A stretch of 64,000 bases of DNA, taken from NCBI RefSeq assembly GCF_026262575.1, contig NZ_JAPKFL010000008.1:124001-188000 (forward strand). Reading direction: 5' to 3'. This stretch comes from Streptomyces marinisediminis. Its GTDB lineage: Bacteria; Actinomycetota; Actinomycetes; Streptomycetales; Streptomycetaceae. The notes beneath the pieces are model-generated. The model worked only from the letters and a program-made list of their open reading frames with translations, ran no database searches and was not told where the DNA came from. The translations under genes and the position numbers were made by a program. How positions within the stretch are numbered: the stretch's first letter is position 1; the number at the start of each line of letters is the position of its first letter. Shown here in pieces: positions 39,020-48,899 of the stretch.

Positions 39020-40599
39020 CCCGCCACGCTACCGCCGAGTCGGCGTGCGGCGTGCACCGCCCTGAGCACCGCGGCCGCCTTGTTGCGGCACTCGGTGTCC
39101 TCGGCCGCCGGATCGGAGTCCGCCACGACGCCCGCCCCGGCCTGCACGTAGGCGGTGCCCTCCCGCAGCAGCGCGGTGCGGATGGCGATGGCGGTGTCGG
39201 AGTCCCCGGCGAAGTCCAGGTAGCCCACGCAGCCGCCGTACAGGCCCCGGCGGACCGGCTCCAGCTCCTCGATGATCCGCAGCGCCCGGGGCTTGGGGGC
39301 CCCGGAGAGGGTTCCGGCGGGGAAGCAGGCCAGCAGCGCGTCGAACGCCGTGCGGTCCCCGCGCAGTCGCCCGGTCACCGTGGAGACGATGTGCATGACG
39401 TGGCTGTAGCGCTCGATGGTCATGAAGTCGACCACCTCCACGCTGCCGGGCTCGCACACCCGCCCCAGGTCGTTGCGGCCCAGGTCGACGAGCATCAGGT
39501 GCTCGGCGCGCTCCTTGGCGTCCGCGAGCAGTTCGTCGGCGAGGTCGTGGTCCTCCTGCGGCGTGGCGCCGCGCGGGCGCGTCCCGGCGATGGGGTGCAG
39601 CACCGCCCGGCCGTCCTGCACCCGCACCAGCGCCTCCGGGCTGGAGCCCACGACGTCGAACCCGGGCTCCTCGCCGTCCGGTCCGCCGAAGCGGAACAGG
39701 TACATGTACGGGCTGGGGTTGGTGGTGCGCAGCACCCGGTAGACGTCCAGGGCGCCGGCGTCGCACGGCGTCTGGAAGCGCTGGGAGGGCACCACCTGGA
39801 AGGCCTCGCCGGCCCGGATGCGCTCCTTGACGTCCGTCACGGCCGCCCGGTACTGCTCGCCGCCCCACAGCTCGGTGTAGGCGGGCACCTCGGGCTCGGG
39901 CAGCGCGGCGGCGCCGGCCGGGGCGGGGCGGTCCAGGTCGACGGTCATGGCGTCCAGCCGGGCGACGGCGTCGGCGTACGCCTCGTCGACGCCGGTGTCC
40001 AGGTCGTTGTGGTTGATGGCGTTGGCGATCAGGAGCACGGTGCCGTCGCGGTGGTCGAGCACCGCGAGGTCGGAGGCGAGCAGCATCGTCAGCTCGGGCA
40101 GGCCGAGGTCGTCCTCGGCGCTGTCGCCGACGCGCTCCAGGCGGCGGACGACGTCGTACCCCAGGTAGCCGACCATGCCGCCGGTGAACGGGGGCAGCCC
40201 CCGCTCACGGGGGGTGTGCAGCGTCTCGACGGTGGCGCGCAGGGCGGCCAGCGGATCGCCGTCGACGGGGACGCCGACCGGCGGGGTGCCGATCCAGTGC
40301 GCCTGGCCGTCGCGGACGGTCAGGGTGGCGGCGCTGCGCACGCCCACGAAGGAGTAGCGCGACCAGGTGCGGCCGTTCTCGGCGGACTCCAGCAGGAAGG
40401 TGCCCGGCCGCTCCCCCGCGAGCTTGCGGTACAGCGCGATCGGCGTGTCGCCGTCGGCGAGCAGGCGGCGGGTGACGGGGATGACGCGCCGGTCCCTGGC
40501 GAGGGCGCGGAAGTCCGCCAGGCCGGGGCTCACCGGGGCGGACGCCGGGGCGGGGGCCTCGTCGGCGGTGCGGTCGGTCCGGGTGGTTCCGGTCGCCAT
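39016..40599 (-). CDS. trpE: Anthranilate synthase component I
   Basis: TrpE makes anthranilate from chorismate, with ammonia delivered by a TrpG encoded elsewhere. The 527-aa protein has the tryptophan-feedback motif FLLESAE, then the chorismate-binding C-terminal domain: [44 protein letters not shown] and [14 protein letters not shown]. The gene starts 2 bp after hisI and overlaps the next membrane protein gene, so hisI-trpE are co-transcribed. This links histidine and tryptophan genes in one unit. No TrpG domain is fused. Confidence 0.97.
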   Translation of the reverse strand: MATGTTRTDRTADEAPAPASAPVSPGLADFRALARDRRVIPVTRRLLADGDTPIALYRKLAGERPGTFLLESAENGRTWSRYSFVGVRSAATLTVRDGQAHWIGTPPVGVPVDGDPLAALRATVETLHTPRERGLPPFTGGMVGYLGYDVVRRLERVGDSAEDDLGLPELTMLLASDLAVLDHRDGTVLLIANAINHNDLDTGVDEAYADAVARLDAMTVDLDRPAPAGAAALPEPEVPAYTELWGGEQYRAAVTDVKERIRAGEAFQVVPSQRFQTPCDAGALDVYRVLRTTNPSPYMYLFRFGGPDGEEPGFDVVGSSPEALVRVQDGRAVLHPIAGTRPRGATPQEDHDLADELLADAKERAEHLMLVDLGRNDLGRVCEPGSVEVVDFMTIERYSHVMHIVSTVTGRLRGDRTAFDALLACFPAGTLSGAPKPRALRIIEELEPVRRGLYGGCVGYLDFAGDSDTAIAIRTALLREGTAYVQAGAGVVADSDPAAEDTECRNKAAAVLRAVHAARRLGGSVAG

Positions 40600-40601
40600 G
40601 G

Positions 40602-40976
40602 TCAGCCCTCCTCCCCCGCCGCGCGCGGCGCCACCGGGAGGCGGCCGGCGTCGAAGCACGTGCGGTCGCCGGTGTGGCAGGCGGCGCCGACCTGGTCGAC
40701 CTGGACCAGCACGGTGTCCCCGTCGCAGTCCAGCGCCACGGACTTCACCCGCTGGACGTGCCCGGAGGTGTCCCCCTTGACCCAGTACTCGCGGCGGCTG
40801 CGACTCCAGTAGGTGCAGCGTCCGGTGGTCAGGGTGCGGTGCAGGGCCTCGTCGTCCATCCACCCGAGCATGAGCACCTCGCCGGTGTCGTACTGCTGGG
40901 CGATGGCGGGTACCAGGCCGTCGGCGGTGCGCTTGAGGCGGGCGGCGATGGCGGGATCGAGCGCGGTAGCTGGCAT
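40602..40976 (-). CDS. hisI: Phosphoribosyl-AMP cyclohydrolase
   Basis: This 124-aa enzyme is monofunctional, without the HisE domain. It opens the adenine ring of phosphoribosyl-AMP in the third step of histidine synthesis. [20 protein letters not shown] and [18 protein letters not shown] are family hallmarks, and the zinc site is [23 protein letters not shown] at 40976 begins the operon. The upstream gap shows small dyads (GCCGGAAACCGGC at 41018-41030; CAGGTTCG...CGAACCTG at 41052-41083) but no leader peptide with runs of His or Trp. Confidence 0.96.
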   Translation of the reverse strand: MPATALDPAIAARLKRTADGLVPAIAQQYDTGEVLMLGWMDDEALHRTLTTGRCTYWSRSRREYWVKGDTSGHVQRVKSVALDCDGDTVLVQVDQVGAACHTGDRTCFDAGRLPVAPRAAGEEG

Positions 40977-41133
40977 GGGGTCATTCTGCCGCCCGGCCCC
41001 GTGCGCTCGCACACCCCGCCGGAAACCGGCATAACACCCGTATCGCTGCGGCAGGTTCGCGACGTGCCGCTGTTCCGAACCTGTGACGGAGCCCGGAGCG
41101 TCGAATGTCTGTGGCATGGGGCATCCTTTCGCC

Positions 41134-42069
41134 ATGAGTTTCCCACCGCCGCCGAACAACCAGTCCGGGTCCGGCGCCGGCGGCGGATTCGGTCCGCCGC
41201 AGGGCTTCGGGCCCCCCGAACAGCCCGGCCCGCCCGCGGGCGGCTACGGCTACCCCGGCCAGCCGGGCGGGTACCCGGGCCAGCCCGGCCAGCCCGGCCA
41301 GCCCGGCGGGTATCCCGGCCAGCCGGGCGGTCCCGGTGGCGGGTACCCGGGGCAGCAGCCGCCCTACGGCGGCCCCGGCATACCCGGGGGCCCGCCGCCC
41401 GGGCCGCCCGGGGGGCCCGGCGGCTACCCTCCCCCGCCGCCCGGCGGGAGCGGGGGCAACGGGCCCAAGGTCGCCGCGATCGTCGTCGCCGTCGTGCTCG
41501 TCGCCGCGCTCGCGGTCGGCGGCCTGCTGCTGTTCGGCTCGGGAGGTGACGGGGACGACACGGCCCAGGACACGACCACGCCGACGGCTTCGCCGAGCGA
41601 CGGTTCGCAGGGGCCCACCGAGGAGGCCGCGCCGAGCCCGCCGGAGGAGCCCGAGGACGAGCCCACCGGCACCCCGTCCGCCGACGAGCCGACCGCCACC
41701 CCACCCGACTACGTCGACTACGTCGTGCTGGAGCCGGGCACCTGCTTCAACCACCCGACGCTGAGCACCGACGTCACCGACCTGGAAGAGGTCGCCTGCG
41801 ACGAGCCGCACGACGCGGAGGTCATCTCCAACCTCACCCTGGAGGGCGACTACGCGGACAACACGGAGATCGGCGAGGAAGCGCTGGGGCTGTGCGAGAA
41901 GGACGCCCAGCAGAAGGTGAACGAGATGCCCGCCGGGCCGACGTACTACCCCTTCGCCCTCTACCCGCTCCAGATCACCTACGAGTTCCAGGGCAAGGAC
42001 CAGGTGTCCTGCTCGCTGACGCTCAGCGCCACCCAGGACGGCGACGAGCTCACCGCGGCCCTGCCCTGA
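41134..42069 (+). CDS. Septum-formation-family membrane protein with GYPGQPG repeats
   Basis: This 311-aa protein starts with a Pro/Gly/Tyr-rich cytoplasmic tail holding several GYPGQPG repeats. One membrane helix follows ([20 protein letters not shown]), then a Thr/Ser/Pro/Glu linker, and an external domain with [26 protein letters not shown] and C-terminal Cys residues. The external part matches the Septum_form domain of actinobacteria. ATG at 41134 is the likely start. A role at the cell surface is implied, but not which one. Confidence 0.8.
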   Translation: MSFPPPPNNQSGSGAGGGFGPPQGFGPPEQPGPPAGGYGYPGQPGGYPGQPGQPGQPGGYPGQPGGPGGGYPGQQPPYGGPGIPGGPPPGPPGGPGGYPPPPPGGSGGNGPKVAAIVVAVVLVAALAVGGLLLFGSGGDGDDTAQDTTTPTASPSDGSQGPTEEAAPSPPEEPEDEPTGTPSADEPTATPPDYVDYVVLEPGTCFNHPTLSTDVTDLEEVACDEPHDAEVISNLTLEGDYADNTEIGEEALGLCEKDAQQKVNEMPAGPTYYPFALYPLQITYEFQGKDQVSCSLTLSATQDGDELTAALP

Positions 42070-42179
42070 GCGGGCCCCTCAGCCCACGGCCGCCCCGCCC
42101 GGCGCCGGGGGGCGGCGCGGGCTCGCTCCGCCCGGCCCGGCGCCGTCGCCGTGGGGCGGCGGCGCCGTAGGGTGGCGGC

Positions 42180-42812
42180 ATGTCGACTCATGCCACACGG
42201 GAACGCCTGCTGTTCGCCGATCTGTTGGAGAGCGCGGGCCCGGACGCGCCGACCCTGTGCGAGGGCTGGACGACCCGGGACCTCGCCGCCCACGCCGTGG
42301 TCCGGGAGCGACGCCCGGACGCGGCCGCCGGCCTGCTGATCAAGCCGCTGGCCGCGCGGAACGAGCGGGTGCGGGCCGAGTTCGCCGCCAAGCCCTACGA
42401 GGAGCTGGTCCGCCTCGTGCGCGGCGGGCCGCCGCGCCGCTCGCCGTACGCCATCAAGCAGGTCGACGAGGCCGCGAACACGGTGGAGTTCTACGTGCAC
42501 GCCGAGGACGTGCGGCGCGCACAGCCGGACTGGAAGCCGCGCACGCTGGACCCGGTCTTCTCCGACGTGCTGTGGGCGCGGCTGGAGAAGGCCGCGCGGG
42601 TGCTGGGGCGCGCGTGCCCGGTGGGGCTGGTGCTGCGCCGCCCGGACGGGCAGACCGCCGTCGCCCGGCGCGGCACGCCCGTCGTCACGGTGACCGGGGA
42701 GCCCGGTGAGCTGCTGCTGTTCGCGTTCGGGCGGCAGGACGCGGCGCGCGTCGAGCTGGAGGGCGACAAGGACGCGGCGGTGCGCGCCCAGGAGGCGTCG
42801 CTGGGCCTGTGA
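42180..42812 (+). CDS. DinB/maleylpyruvate-isomerase-fold protein (TIGR03085 type)
   Basis: This 210-aa protein has the N-terminal DinB-like bundle LFADLLESAGPDAPTLCEGW followed by TTRDLAAHAVVRE. The second metal-binding helix is NTVEFYVHAEDVRRAQ. His side chains in these helices match the metal site of mycothiol-dependent enzymes, so it may use mycothiol. ATG at 42180 starts MSTHATRERL. The substrate is unknown. It converges with hisF across a terminator. Confidence 0.85.
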   Translation: MSTHATRERLLFADLLESAGPDAPTLCEGWTTRDLAAHAVVRERRPDAAAGLLIKPLAARNERVRAEFAAKPYEELVRLVRGGPPRRSPYAIKQVDEAANTVEFYVHAEDVRRAQPDWKPRTLDPVFSDVLWARLEKAARVLGRACPVGLVLRRPDGQTAVARRGTPVVTVTGEPGELLLFAFGRQDAARVELEGDKDAAVRAQEASLGL

Positions 42813-42907
42813 CCCGGGGCGCGGCGCCCGGTAGCCGTCCCGCGGCGCCGACGCGGAGCGCCCGGTGGGCGCCGCCCGGCGGACGCGGGCGCGGGGAGCC
42901 GCTCCGG

Positions 42908-42956
42908 GCGGTGCGGGCGGGCCGGCGCTCGCCGGTGCCCGCCCCCGCCGCACCGC
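42908..42956. terminator. Imperfect hairpin between the convergent DinB-fold gene and hisF
   Basis: GCGGTGCGG-GCGGGC pairs with GCCCGC-CCCGCCGCACCGC, giving a long, slightly interrupted stem. It sits between two convergent genes and begins 4 bp after the hisF stop. Confidence 0.7.
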
Positions 42957-42959
42957 GGC

Positions 42960-43715
42960 TCACCGCACCGGGTGCCCCGCCTCCGCCAGCGCGGACTTGA
43001 CCTCCGTGATCCGCAGGTCGCCGAAGTGGAACACGGAGGCGGCCAGCACCGCGTCGGCGCCCGCGCTGACGGCGGCGGGGAAGTCCGCGAGTCGGCCGGC
43101 GCCTCCGGAGGCGATGACCGGGACCGAGACGTGCCGGCGCACCGCGCCGATCATCTCCACGTCGTAGCCGTCCTTGGTGCCGTCGGCGTCCATGGAGTTG
43201 AGCAGGATCTCCCCCGCGCCGAGGTCGGCCGCCCGGTGCGCCCACTCCACGGCGTCGATGCCGGTGCCGCGCCGGCCGCCGTGCGTCGTCACCTCGAACG
43301 ACCCGGACTGGGTGCGGCGGGCGTCCACGGACAGGACGAGCACCTGGCGGCCGAAGCGCTCGGCGATCTCGCGGATCAGCTCCGGGCGGGCGATGGCCGC
43401 GGTGTTGACGCCCACCTTGTCGGCGCCCGCGCGCAGCAGGCGGTCGACGTCCTCGGCGGTGCGCACGCCGCCGCCGACGGTGAGCGGGATGAACACCTGC
43501 TCCGCGGTGCGGCGCACGACGTCGTAGGTGGTCTCGCGGTCCCCGGAGGAGGCGGTGATGTCCAGGAAGGTCAGCTCGTCCGCGCCCTCGGCGTCGTAGA
43601 CCTTCGCCATCTCCACCGGGTCCCCGGCGTCGCGCAGGTTCTGGAAGTTGACGCCCTTGACGACCCGGCCGCCGTCCACGTCCAGGCAGGGGATGACTCG
43701 TACGGCCAGGGTCAC
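42960..43715 (-). CDS. hisF: Imidazole glycerol phosphate synthase cyclase subunit
   Basis: HisF makes imidazole glycerol phosphate and AICAR using ammonia from HisH. The 251-aa TIM barrel has the catalytic Asp in [19 protein letters not shown] and a second in LVLSVDARR. The phosphate sites are [10 protein letters not shown] and [12 protein letters not shown] at 43715 overlaps the RidA-like stop (GTGA). It is the last gene of the his operon and ends at a hairpin. Confidence 0.97.
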   Translation of the reverse strand: MTLAVRVIPCLDVDGGRVVKGVNFQNLRDAGDPVEMAKVYDAEGADELTFLDITASSGDRETTYDVVRRTAEQVFIPLTVGGGVRTAEDVDRLLRAGADKVGVNTAAIARPELIREIAERFGRQVLVLSVDARRTQSGSFEVTTHGGRRGTGIDAVEWAHRAADLGAGEILLNSMDADGTKDGYDVEMIGAVRRHVSVPVIASGGAGRLADFPAAVSAGADAVLAASVFHFGDLRITEVKSALAEAGHPVR

Positions 43716-44113
43716 GAACGCTCTCCCGTCACGTCTCGGAACGCTTCCACTTCGACTTCCACCAGCACGCGGCTGTCCGCGAAGCCCGAGACGACCACGA
43801 GCGTGGCCGCGGGCGGCGCGGCGCCGAAGCGCTCCCGGTGGGCGCGGCCCACGTCCTCCACGTCGCGGGCGTGGGCCAGGTACATGCGGGTGCGGACGAC
43901 GGAGTCGGCGCCGAGGCCGAACCGGGCCAGCTCCGCCAGGGCGTGTCCGAAGGCGACCCGGGCCTGCTCGTACGGGTCGCCCTCACCCTCCACCGCGCCG
44001 TCCACGAACGGCATGGTGCCCGCGACGACGACCCGGTCACCGGCGGCGACCGCGCGTGCGGAGCCGATGGTCTCCTCCCAGGAACCCTCGCCGTGCACGC
44101 GCTCGATCGTCAT
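43712..44113 (-). CDS. RidA-family protein (enamine/imine deaminase) in the his operon
   Basis: This 133-aa protein has the RidA fold markers: an N-terminal strand pair ending [19 protein letters not shown], the conserved Arg in [20 protein letters not shown], and [12 protein letters not shown] before the last strand. RidA proteins hydrolyse reactive enamines. It overlaps both priA and hisF (ATGA and GTGA), so it is firmly within the his operon. The histidine pathway itself produces no known enamine, so its role here is unclear. Confidence 0.88.
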   Translation of the reverse strand: MTIERVHGEGSWEETIGSARAVAAGDRVVVAGTMPFVDGAVEGEGDPYEQARVAFGHALAELARFGLGADSVVRTRMYLAHARDVEDVGRAHRERFGAAPPAATLVVVSGFADSRVLVEVEVEAFRDVTGERS

Positions 44114-44850
44114 TCCGCCACCGCCTCCAGCGCCTCTTCCAGCGTGAACGCCTTCGCGTAGAGGGCCTTGCCCACGATGGCGCCCTCGACGCCCTGCGGG
44201 ACGAGGGTGGCCAGGGCACGCAGGTCCGCCAGCGAGGAGACGCCACCGGAGGCGACGACCGGCCGGTCGGTGGCGGCGCACACGTCGCGCAGGAGGGCCA
44301 GGTTGGGGCCCTTGAGGGTGCCGTCCTTGTTGATGTCGGTGACGACGTAGCGGGCGCAGCCCTCGGCGTTCAGCCGCTCCAGCGTCTCGTAGAGGTCGCC
44401 GCCGTCGCGCGTCCAGCCACGGCCGCGCAGCGTGGTGCCGCGCACGTCGAGGCCGACGGCGATCCGGTCGCCGTGCTCGGCGATGACCTTGGCCACCCAC
44501 TCGGGGGACTCCAGCGCGGCCGTGCCCAGGTTGACCCGGGTGCAGCCGGTGGCGAGCGCGGCGGCGAGTGAGGCGTCGTCGCGGATGCCGCCCGAGAGCT
44601 CGACCTTGAGCTCCATGCGGTCCACGACCTCGGCGATCCGGCGGCGGTTGTCCCCGGTGCCGAACGCGGCGTCCAGATCGACCAGGTGCAGCCACTCGGC
44701 GCCGGCCGCCTGCCAGGCGAGCGCGGCCTGGAGCGGGTCGCCGTAGCCGGTCTCGGTGCCGGACTCGCCGTGCACCAGGCGCACGGCCTGGCCGTCGCGC
44801 ACATCGACGGCGGGGAGCAGTTCGAGCCTCTGGGGCGTCACGTCGGTCAT
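44110..44850 (-). CDS. priA: Bifunctional HisA/TrpF isomerase PriA
   Basis: This 246-aa TIM barrel is the actinobacterial PriA, which isomerises both ProFAR (histidine) and phosphoribosyl anthranilate (tryptophan). Catalytic Asp residues are in [15 protein letters not shown] and [14 protein letters not shown], and [10 protein letters not shown] and VVASGGVSS hold the phosphate loops. No trpF is found in the window, which agrees with the dual role. ATG directly follows the hisH stop with no gap. Confidence 0.95.
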   Translation of the reverse strand: MTDVTPQRLELLPAVDVRDGQAVRLVHGESGTETGYGDPLQAALAWQAAGAEWLHLVDLDAAFGTGDNRRRIAEVVDRMELKVELSGGIRDDASLAAALATGCTRVNLGTAALESPEWVAKVIAEHGDRIAVGLDVRGTTLRGRGWTRDGGDLYETLERLNAEGCARYVVTDINKDGTLKGPNLALLRDVCAATDRPVVASGGVSSLADLRALATLVPQGVEGAIVGKALYAKAFTLEEALEAVAE

Positions 44851-45558
44851 CTAGAGCGTCTCGATCCAGTTCGTGAGGAGCTGCGCGCCGGCGTCGCCGG
44901 ACTTCTCTGGGTGGAACTGCGTGGCCCACAGCGGGCCGTTCTCCACGGCGGAGACGAACCGCTCGCCGTGGGTGGACCAGGTCACCTTCGGCGGCCGCAG
45001 CGCCGGGTTGTGGGCCTGGAGCTCCCAGCCGTGGGCGGCGTAGGAGTGCACGAAGTAGAAGCGGGCGTCCGGCGCCACCCCGGCGAAGAGCCGCGAGTCC
45101 GCGGCCTGCTCGACGGTGTTCCAGCCCATGTGCGGGACGACGTCGGCCTTCAGCGGCCCGACGGTGCCGGGCCACTCGTCCAGCCCCTCGGCCTGGACGC
45201 CGTGCTCGATGCCGCGCGAGAAGAGGATCTGCATGCCCACGCAGATGCCCATGACCGGGCGGCCGCCGGCCAGGCGGCGGCCCACGATCCAGTCGCCGCG
45301 GGCCTCGCGCAGCCCCGCCATGCAGGCCGCGAAGGCGCCGACGCCGGGGACGAGCAGGCCGTCGGCGTTCATCGCGCGCTCGTAGTCGCGGGTGATCTCC
45401 ACGCGCGCGCCCACCCGGGCCAGGGCGCGCTCGGCGGAGCGGACGTTGCCGAACCCGTAGTCGAAGACCACGACGTTCTTGGCGGTGTTGGTGTTCTTGG
45501 TGTTGTTCGCGTTGCCGGCGTTGCCGACGTTGCTGTCGTTGTTGGCGTTCCCCGTCAC
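44851..45558 (-). CDS. hisH: Imidazole glycerol phosphate synthase glutaminase subunit
   Basis: HisH releases ammonia from glutamine for HisF. The class I amidotransferase triad is visible: Cys in [16 protein letters not shown], His and Glu in [14 protein letters not shown] at 45558 has a perfect GGAGG site and overlaps the preceding stop. Before the usual beginning [18 protein letters not shown] there are about 28 extra residues very rich in Asn ([17 protein letters not shown] and more), unlike the short basic leader I know from HisH. No alternative start with a ribosome site is seen. Confidence 0.94.
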   Translation of the reverse strand: MTGNANNDSNVGNAGNANNTKNTNTAKNVVVFDYGFGNVRSAERALARVGARVEITRDYERAMNADGLLVPGVGAFAACMAGLREARGDWIVGRRLAGGRPVMGICVGMQILFSRGIEHGVQAEGLDEWPGTVGPLKADVVPHMGWNTVEQAADSRLFAGVAPDARFYFVHSYAAHGWELQAHNPALRPPKVTWSTHGERFVSAVENGPLWATQFHPEKSGDAGAQLLTNWIETL

Positions 45559-45719
45559 TGCCACACCTCCAGTCGCAGGATGCCGGCCGTCAGCGCCAGG
45601 GCGGCGCCGACGCCGACGAGCACGATGACGCCCGTGGGCAGCCCCTGCTTGCGCAGGGAGAAGACCCCGCCCAGCAGGAACAGGCCGACGAAGATCAGCA
45701 GGGTGGAGAGTCCGGTCAC
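45555..45719 (-). CDS. Small membrane protein between hisB and hisH
   Basis: This 54-aa protein reads GTG at 45719 to TGA at 45555. It has two helices, [16 protein letters not shown] and [19 protein letters not shown], joined by RKQGLPT, and ends RLEVWQ. Its start overlaps the hisB stop and its stop overlaps the hisH start (GTGA both times). The conserved overlaps and codon use suggest a real gene. I recall a comparable tiny gene in this place in Streptomyces, but know no function. Confidence 0.8.
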   Translation of the reverse strand: MTGLSTLLIFVGLFLLGGVFSLRKQGLPTGVIVLVGVGAALALTAGILRLEVWQ

Positions 45720-46309
45720 AGGGCGCCCTTGGTGGAGGGGATGCCCGTCTGCCGCGGGTCGATCTCACCGGCCTGGCGCAGCGCGCGGGCCAGCGCCTTG
45801 AACTGGCACTCCACGATGTGGTGGGCGTTGCGGCCGTAGGGCACGTGCACGTGCAGGGCGACCTGGGCCTGCGCGACGAACGACTCCAGGATGTGCCGCG
45901 TCATCGTCGTGTCGTAGTCCGGGCCGATCATCGGGGCCATGGTGTCCGGCTCGGAGTGCACCAGGTAGGGGCGGCCGGAGAGGTCGACGGTCACCTGCGC
46001 GAGCGACTCGTCCAGCGGCACCGAGGCGTACCCGAACCGCACGATGCCGCGCTTGTCGCCCAGCGCCTGGCGGAAGGCGGCGCCCAGCGCCAGCGAGGTG
46101 TCCTCGATGGTGTGGTGGCTGTCGATGTGCAGGTCGCCGTCGGTCTTGACGCTGAGGTCGAACAGCCCGTGGCGGCCGAGCTGGTCCAGCATGTGGTCGA
46201 AGAAGCCGACGCCGGTGGCGACGTCGACCCTGCCCGTCCCGTCGAGGTCGACCTCGACGAGCACGGACGTCTCCTTGGTGGTGCGTTCCACACGGCCCAC
46301 GCGGCTCAT
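45716..46309 (-). CDS. hisB: Imidazoleglycerol-phosphate dehydratase
   Basis: This 197-aa monofunctional dehydratase has the metal-binding motifs [24 protein letters not shown] and [20 protein letters not shown] in order. It lacks the phosphatase domain found in enteric HisB. ATG at 46309 overlaps the hisC stop (ATGA), and its stop overlaps the small membrane gene. Confidence 0.97.
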   Translation of the reverse strand: MSRVGRVERTTKETSVLVEVDLDGTGRVDVATGVGFFDHMLDQLGRHGLFDLSVKTDGDLHIDSHHTIEDTSLALGAAFRQALGDKRGIVRFGYASVPLDESLAQVTVDLSGRPYLVHSEPDTMAPMIGPDYDTTMTRHILESFVAQAQVALHVHVPYGRNAHHIVECQFKALARALRQAGEIDPRQTGIPSTKGAL

Positions 46310-47430
46310 CGCTCGTTCTCCTTCGTCACTGCACGTACCGCGTCCAGGAACGCGTCGTTCTCCTGCGGGGTGCCCGCGGTCACCCGCAGCCAGCCGGGGA
46401 CGCCGTTGTCCCGGACCAGCACCCCGTGTTCCAGCAGCGCCTGCCAGACGGCGTGCGCGCCGCCCGGGCCGTCGAAGCGGCCGAACTGCACGAAGTTGGC
46501 GTCGGAGGCCACGACGTCGCAGCCCGCCGCGCGCAACTCGGTGACCAGGCGGTCCCGCTCGTTCTTGAGCTGCTCGACGTAGCCCAGCAGCGTGTCGGTG
46601 TACTCCAGCGCGGCCAGCGCGGTGGCCTGGGTGACGGCCGACAGGTGGTAGGGCAGCCGCACGAGCTGCACGGCGTCGACCACGGCCGGGTCGGCGGCCA
46701 GGTAGCCCAAGCGCAGGCCCGCGGCGCCGAAGGCCTTGGACATGGTACGGGAGAGCACCAGGTTGGGGCGGCCCTCGATCAGCGGCAGCAGCGAGGGCCG
46801 GTGGCTGAACTCGCCGTACGCCTCGTCCACCACCACCAGGGCGCCGCGCCCCCCGGCCGCCCGCTGCGCGGCCTCGTACACCGCGAGCACGGTCTCGGGC
46901 GGGGTGGCGGTGCCGGTGGGGTTGTTGGGCGAGCAGACGAAGACCACGTGCGGGCGGTGCTCGGCGATGACGCGGCGGGCGGCCTCGACGTCGACGGTGA
47001 AGTCCTCGTGGCGCGGCCCGGATACCCAGCCGGTGCCGGTGCCGCGGGCGAGCAGGGCGTGCATCGAGTACGACGGGTCGAAGCCGAGCGCGGTGCGGCC
47101 CGGGCCGCCGAAGGCCTGCAGGAGCTGCTGGAGCACCTCGTTGGAGCCGTTGGCCGCCCACACGCCGTCGGCGTTGACCGGGTGGCCGCAGGTGCGGGTG
47201 AGGTAGGCGGCCAGGCGGGTGCGCAGCTCGACGGCGTCGCGGTCCGGGTAGCGGTTGAGGCCGCGCGCGGCCTCGGTGACGCGCTCGCCGATCCGCGCCA
47301 CCAGCTCCTCGGGCAGCGGGTAGGGGTTCTCGTTGGTGTTCAGCCGCACCGGGACGTCGAGCTGCGGCGCGCCGTAGGGGGAGGAGCCGCGCAGCTCGTC
47401 GCGGACGGGCAGGTCGTCCAGGGCGGTCAC
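46306..47430 (-). CDS. hisC: Histidinol-phosphate aminotransferase
   Basis: This 374-aa class II aminotransferase transfers an amino group to imidazole acetol phosphate. It has [14 protein letters not shown], the substrate-binding start of HisC, then [19 protein letters not shown] and the PLP-Lys in [21 protein letters not shown] at 47430 overlaps the hisD stop (GTGA). The stop overlaps hisB. Confidence 0.96.
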   Translation of the reverse strand: MTALDDLPVRDELRGSSPYGAPQLDVPVRLNTNENPYPLPEELVARIGERVTEAARGLNRYPDRDAVELRTRLAAYLTRTCGHPVNADGVWAANGSNEVLQQLLQAFGGPGRTALGFDPSYSMHALLARGTGTGWVSGPRHEDFTVDVEAARRVIAEHRPHVVFVCSPNNPTGTATPPETVLAVYEAAQRAAGGRGALVVVDEAYGEFSHRPSLLPLIEGRPNLVLSRTMSKAFGAAGLRLGYLAADPAVVDAVQLVRLPYHLSAVTQATALAALEYTDTLLGYVEQLKNERDRLVTELRAAGCDVVASDANFVQFGRFDGPGGAHAVWQALLEHGVLVRDNGVPGWLRVTAGTPQENDAFLDAVRAVTKENER

Positions 47431-48767
47431 GCGCCGGGCACCTTCCAGTCGAAGCGGGCCTTGAGCGCGGCGCCGTGGGCGGGCAGGTCCTCGGCCTCGG
47501 CGAGCGCGACCACGTGGTGGGTGACCTCCGCGAGCGCGTCGCGGGTGTAGTCCACGACGTGGATGCCGCGCAGGAAGGACTGCACGGACAGCCCCGAGGA
47601 GTGGCAGGCGCAGCCGCCGGTGGGCAGCACGTGGTTGGAGCCGGCGCAGTAGTCGCCCAGCGACACGGGTGCGTAGGGGCCGACGAAGACGGCTCCGGCG
47701 TTGCGGACCCGGGCGGCGACGGCGGCGGCGTCGGCGGTGTGGATCTCCAGGTGCTCGGCGGCGTAGGCGTCCACGACCCGCAGGCCGTGCTCGACGTCGT
47801 CGACGAGGACGACCCCGGACTGGCGGCCGCCGAGCGCCTCGGTGATCCGCTCGCCGTGCCGGGTGGCGGCGACCTGCTCGGTCAGCTCGGCGTCGACCGC
47901 CCGGGCGAGCGCCTCGGAGTCGGTGACCAGGACCGCGGCGGCCAGCGTGTCGTGCTCGGCCTGGCTGATCAGGTCGGCGGCGACGTGCGCCGGGTCGGCG
48001 GTGTCGTCGGCGAGGACGGCGATCTCGGTGGGGCCGGCCTCGGCGTCGATGCCGATGCGGCCCTTGAGCAGACGCTTGGCGGCGGCCACCCAGATGTTGC
48101 CGGGGCCGGTGACGAGCTGGGCCGGGGCGCACTCCTCGGTGCCGTAGGCGAACATGGCGATCGCCTGGGCGCCGCCGGCGGCGTACACCTCGTCCACACC
48201 CAGCAGCGCGCAGGCGGCCAGGATCGTCGGGTGCGGCAGGCCCCCGAAGTCCGCCTGCGGCGGTGAGGCGACGGCGAGCGAGTCGACCCGGGCCTCCTGC
48301 GCGGGCACGACGTTCATCACGACGGAGGACGGGTAGACCGCCCGGCCGCCCGGTACGTACAGGCCCACCCGCTCGACCGGCACCCAGCGCTCGGTGACGG
48401 TGCCGCCCTCGACGACGGTCACGGTGTGGTCGGTGCGGCGCTGGGCGCGGTGGACGGCGCGGGCGCGGCGGACGGACTCCTCCAGCGCGGCCCGCACGGC
48501 CGGGTCCAGCTCCTCCAGCGCTCGCTTCAGCTCCTCGGCGGGGACGCGGACGCGGTCCAGGGTGACGCCGTCGAACCGCCGGGCGTAGTCGATCAGCGCC
48601 GCGGTGCCGCGATGCCGGACGTCCTCGCAGATGGGCCGCACTTTCTCCAGGGCGGCTTCGACGTCGAGCTCGGCACGGGGCAGCACATCGCGGTCGATCC
48701 GGCCGCGCACGCCGCCGTCGGCGGAACCGCGCAGATCGATCCGGGCCAGGGAAATGGTTCGCAGCAC
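47427..48767 (-). CDS. hisD: Histidinol dehydrogenase
   Basis: HisD oxidises histidinol to histidine in two NAD-dependent steps. The 446-aa protein shows [54 protein letters not shown] and [17 protein letters not shown] with its zinc ligands. I chose GTG at 48767, although GGAGG lies only one base before it; a slightly different start is possible. It is the first gene of the operon, and two perfect dyads lie upstream in the divergent gap. Confidence 0.95.
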   Translation of the reverse strand: MLRTISLARIDLRGSADGGVRGRIDRDVLPRAELDVEAALEKVRPICEDVRHRGTAALIDYARRFDGVTLDRVRVPAEELKRALEELDPAVRAALEESVRRARAVHRAQRRTDHTVTVVEGGTVTERWVPVERVGLYVPGGRAVYPSSVVMNVVPAQEARVDSLAVASPPQADFGGLPHPTILAACALLGVDEVYAAGGAQAIAMFAYGTEECAPAQLVTGPGNIWVAAAKRLLKGRIGIDAEAGPTEIAVLADDTADPAHVAADLISQAEHDTLAAAVLVTDSEALARAVDAELTEQVAATRHGERITEALGGRQSGVVLVDDVEHGLRVVDAYAAEHLEIHTADAAAVAARVRNAGAVFVGPYAPVSLGDYCAGSNHVLPTGGCACHSSGLSVQSFLRGIHVVDYTRDALAEVTHHVVALAEAEDLPAHGAALKARFDWKVPGA

Positions 48768-48802
48768 CCCTCCAGTCTCGCAGACCACCGGGGGTGTCCC
48801 GG

Positions 48803-48829
48803 CCCGCGTATCGAAGCGTGATACGCGGG
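48803..48829. promoter_or_regulatory. Perfect dyad upstream of hisD (site 1)
   Basis: CCCGCGTATC and GATACGCGGG are perfect 10-bp arms around 7 nt, ending 36 bp before the hisD start. The size and spacing suit a dimeric repressor such as a TetR-type protein, or a leader hairpin. It lies in the 132-bp gap shared with the divergent gene at 48900. Confidence 0.55.
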
Positions 48830-48846
48830 GCGGACGGGCGGGTAGG

Positions 48847-48874
48847 CCGTACGTAGCGATCTCGTCACGTACGG
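48847..48874. promoter_or_regulatory. Perfect dyad upstream of the beta-helix membrane gene (site 2)
   Basis: CCGTACGT and ACGTACGG are perfect 8-bp arms around 12 nt, ending 25 bp before the GTG at 48900. Each arm is itself nearly palindromic (CGTACG). With site 1 it fills most of the divergent promoter region. Confidence 0.5.
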
Positions 48875-48899
48875 GGGCCGACGACGAGGGGGAACGGGT

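Noticed and set aside
40977..41133. Possible tryptophan attenuator before hisI-trpE
   Set aside because: No short ORF with consecutive Trp codons was found on the minus strand; only small dyads are present.
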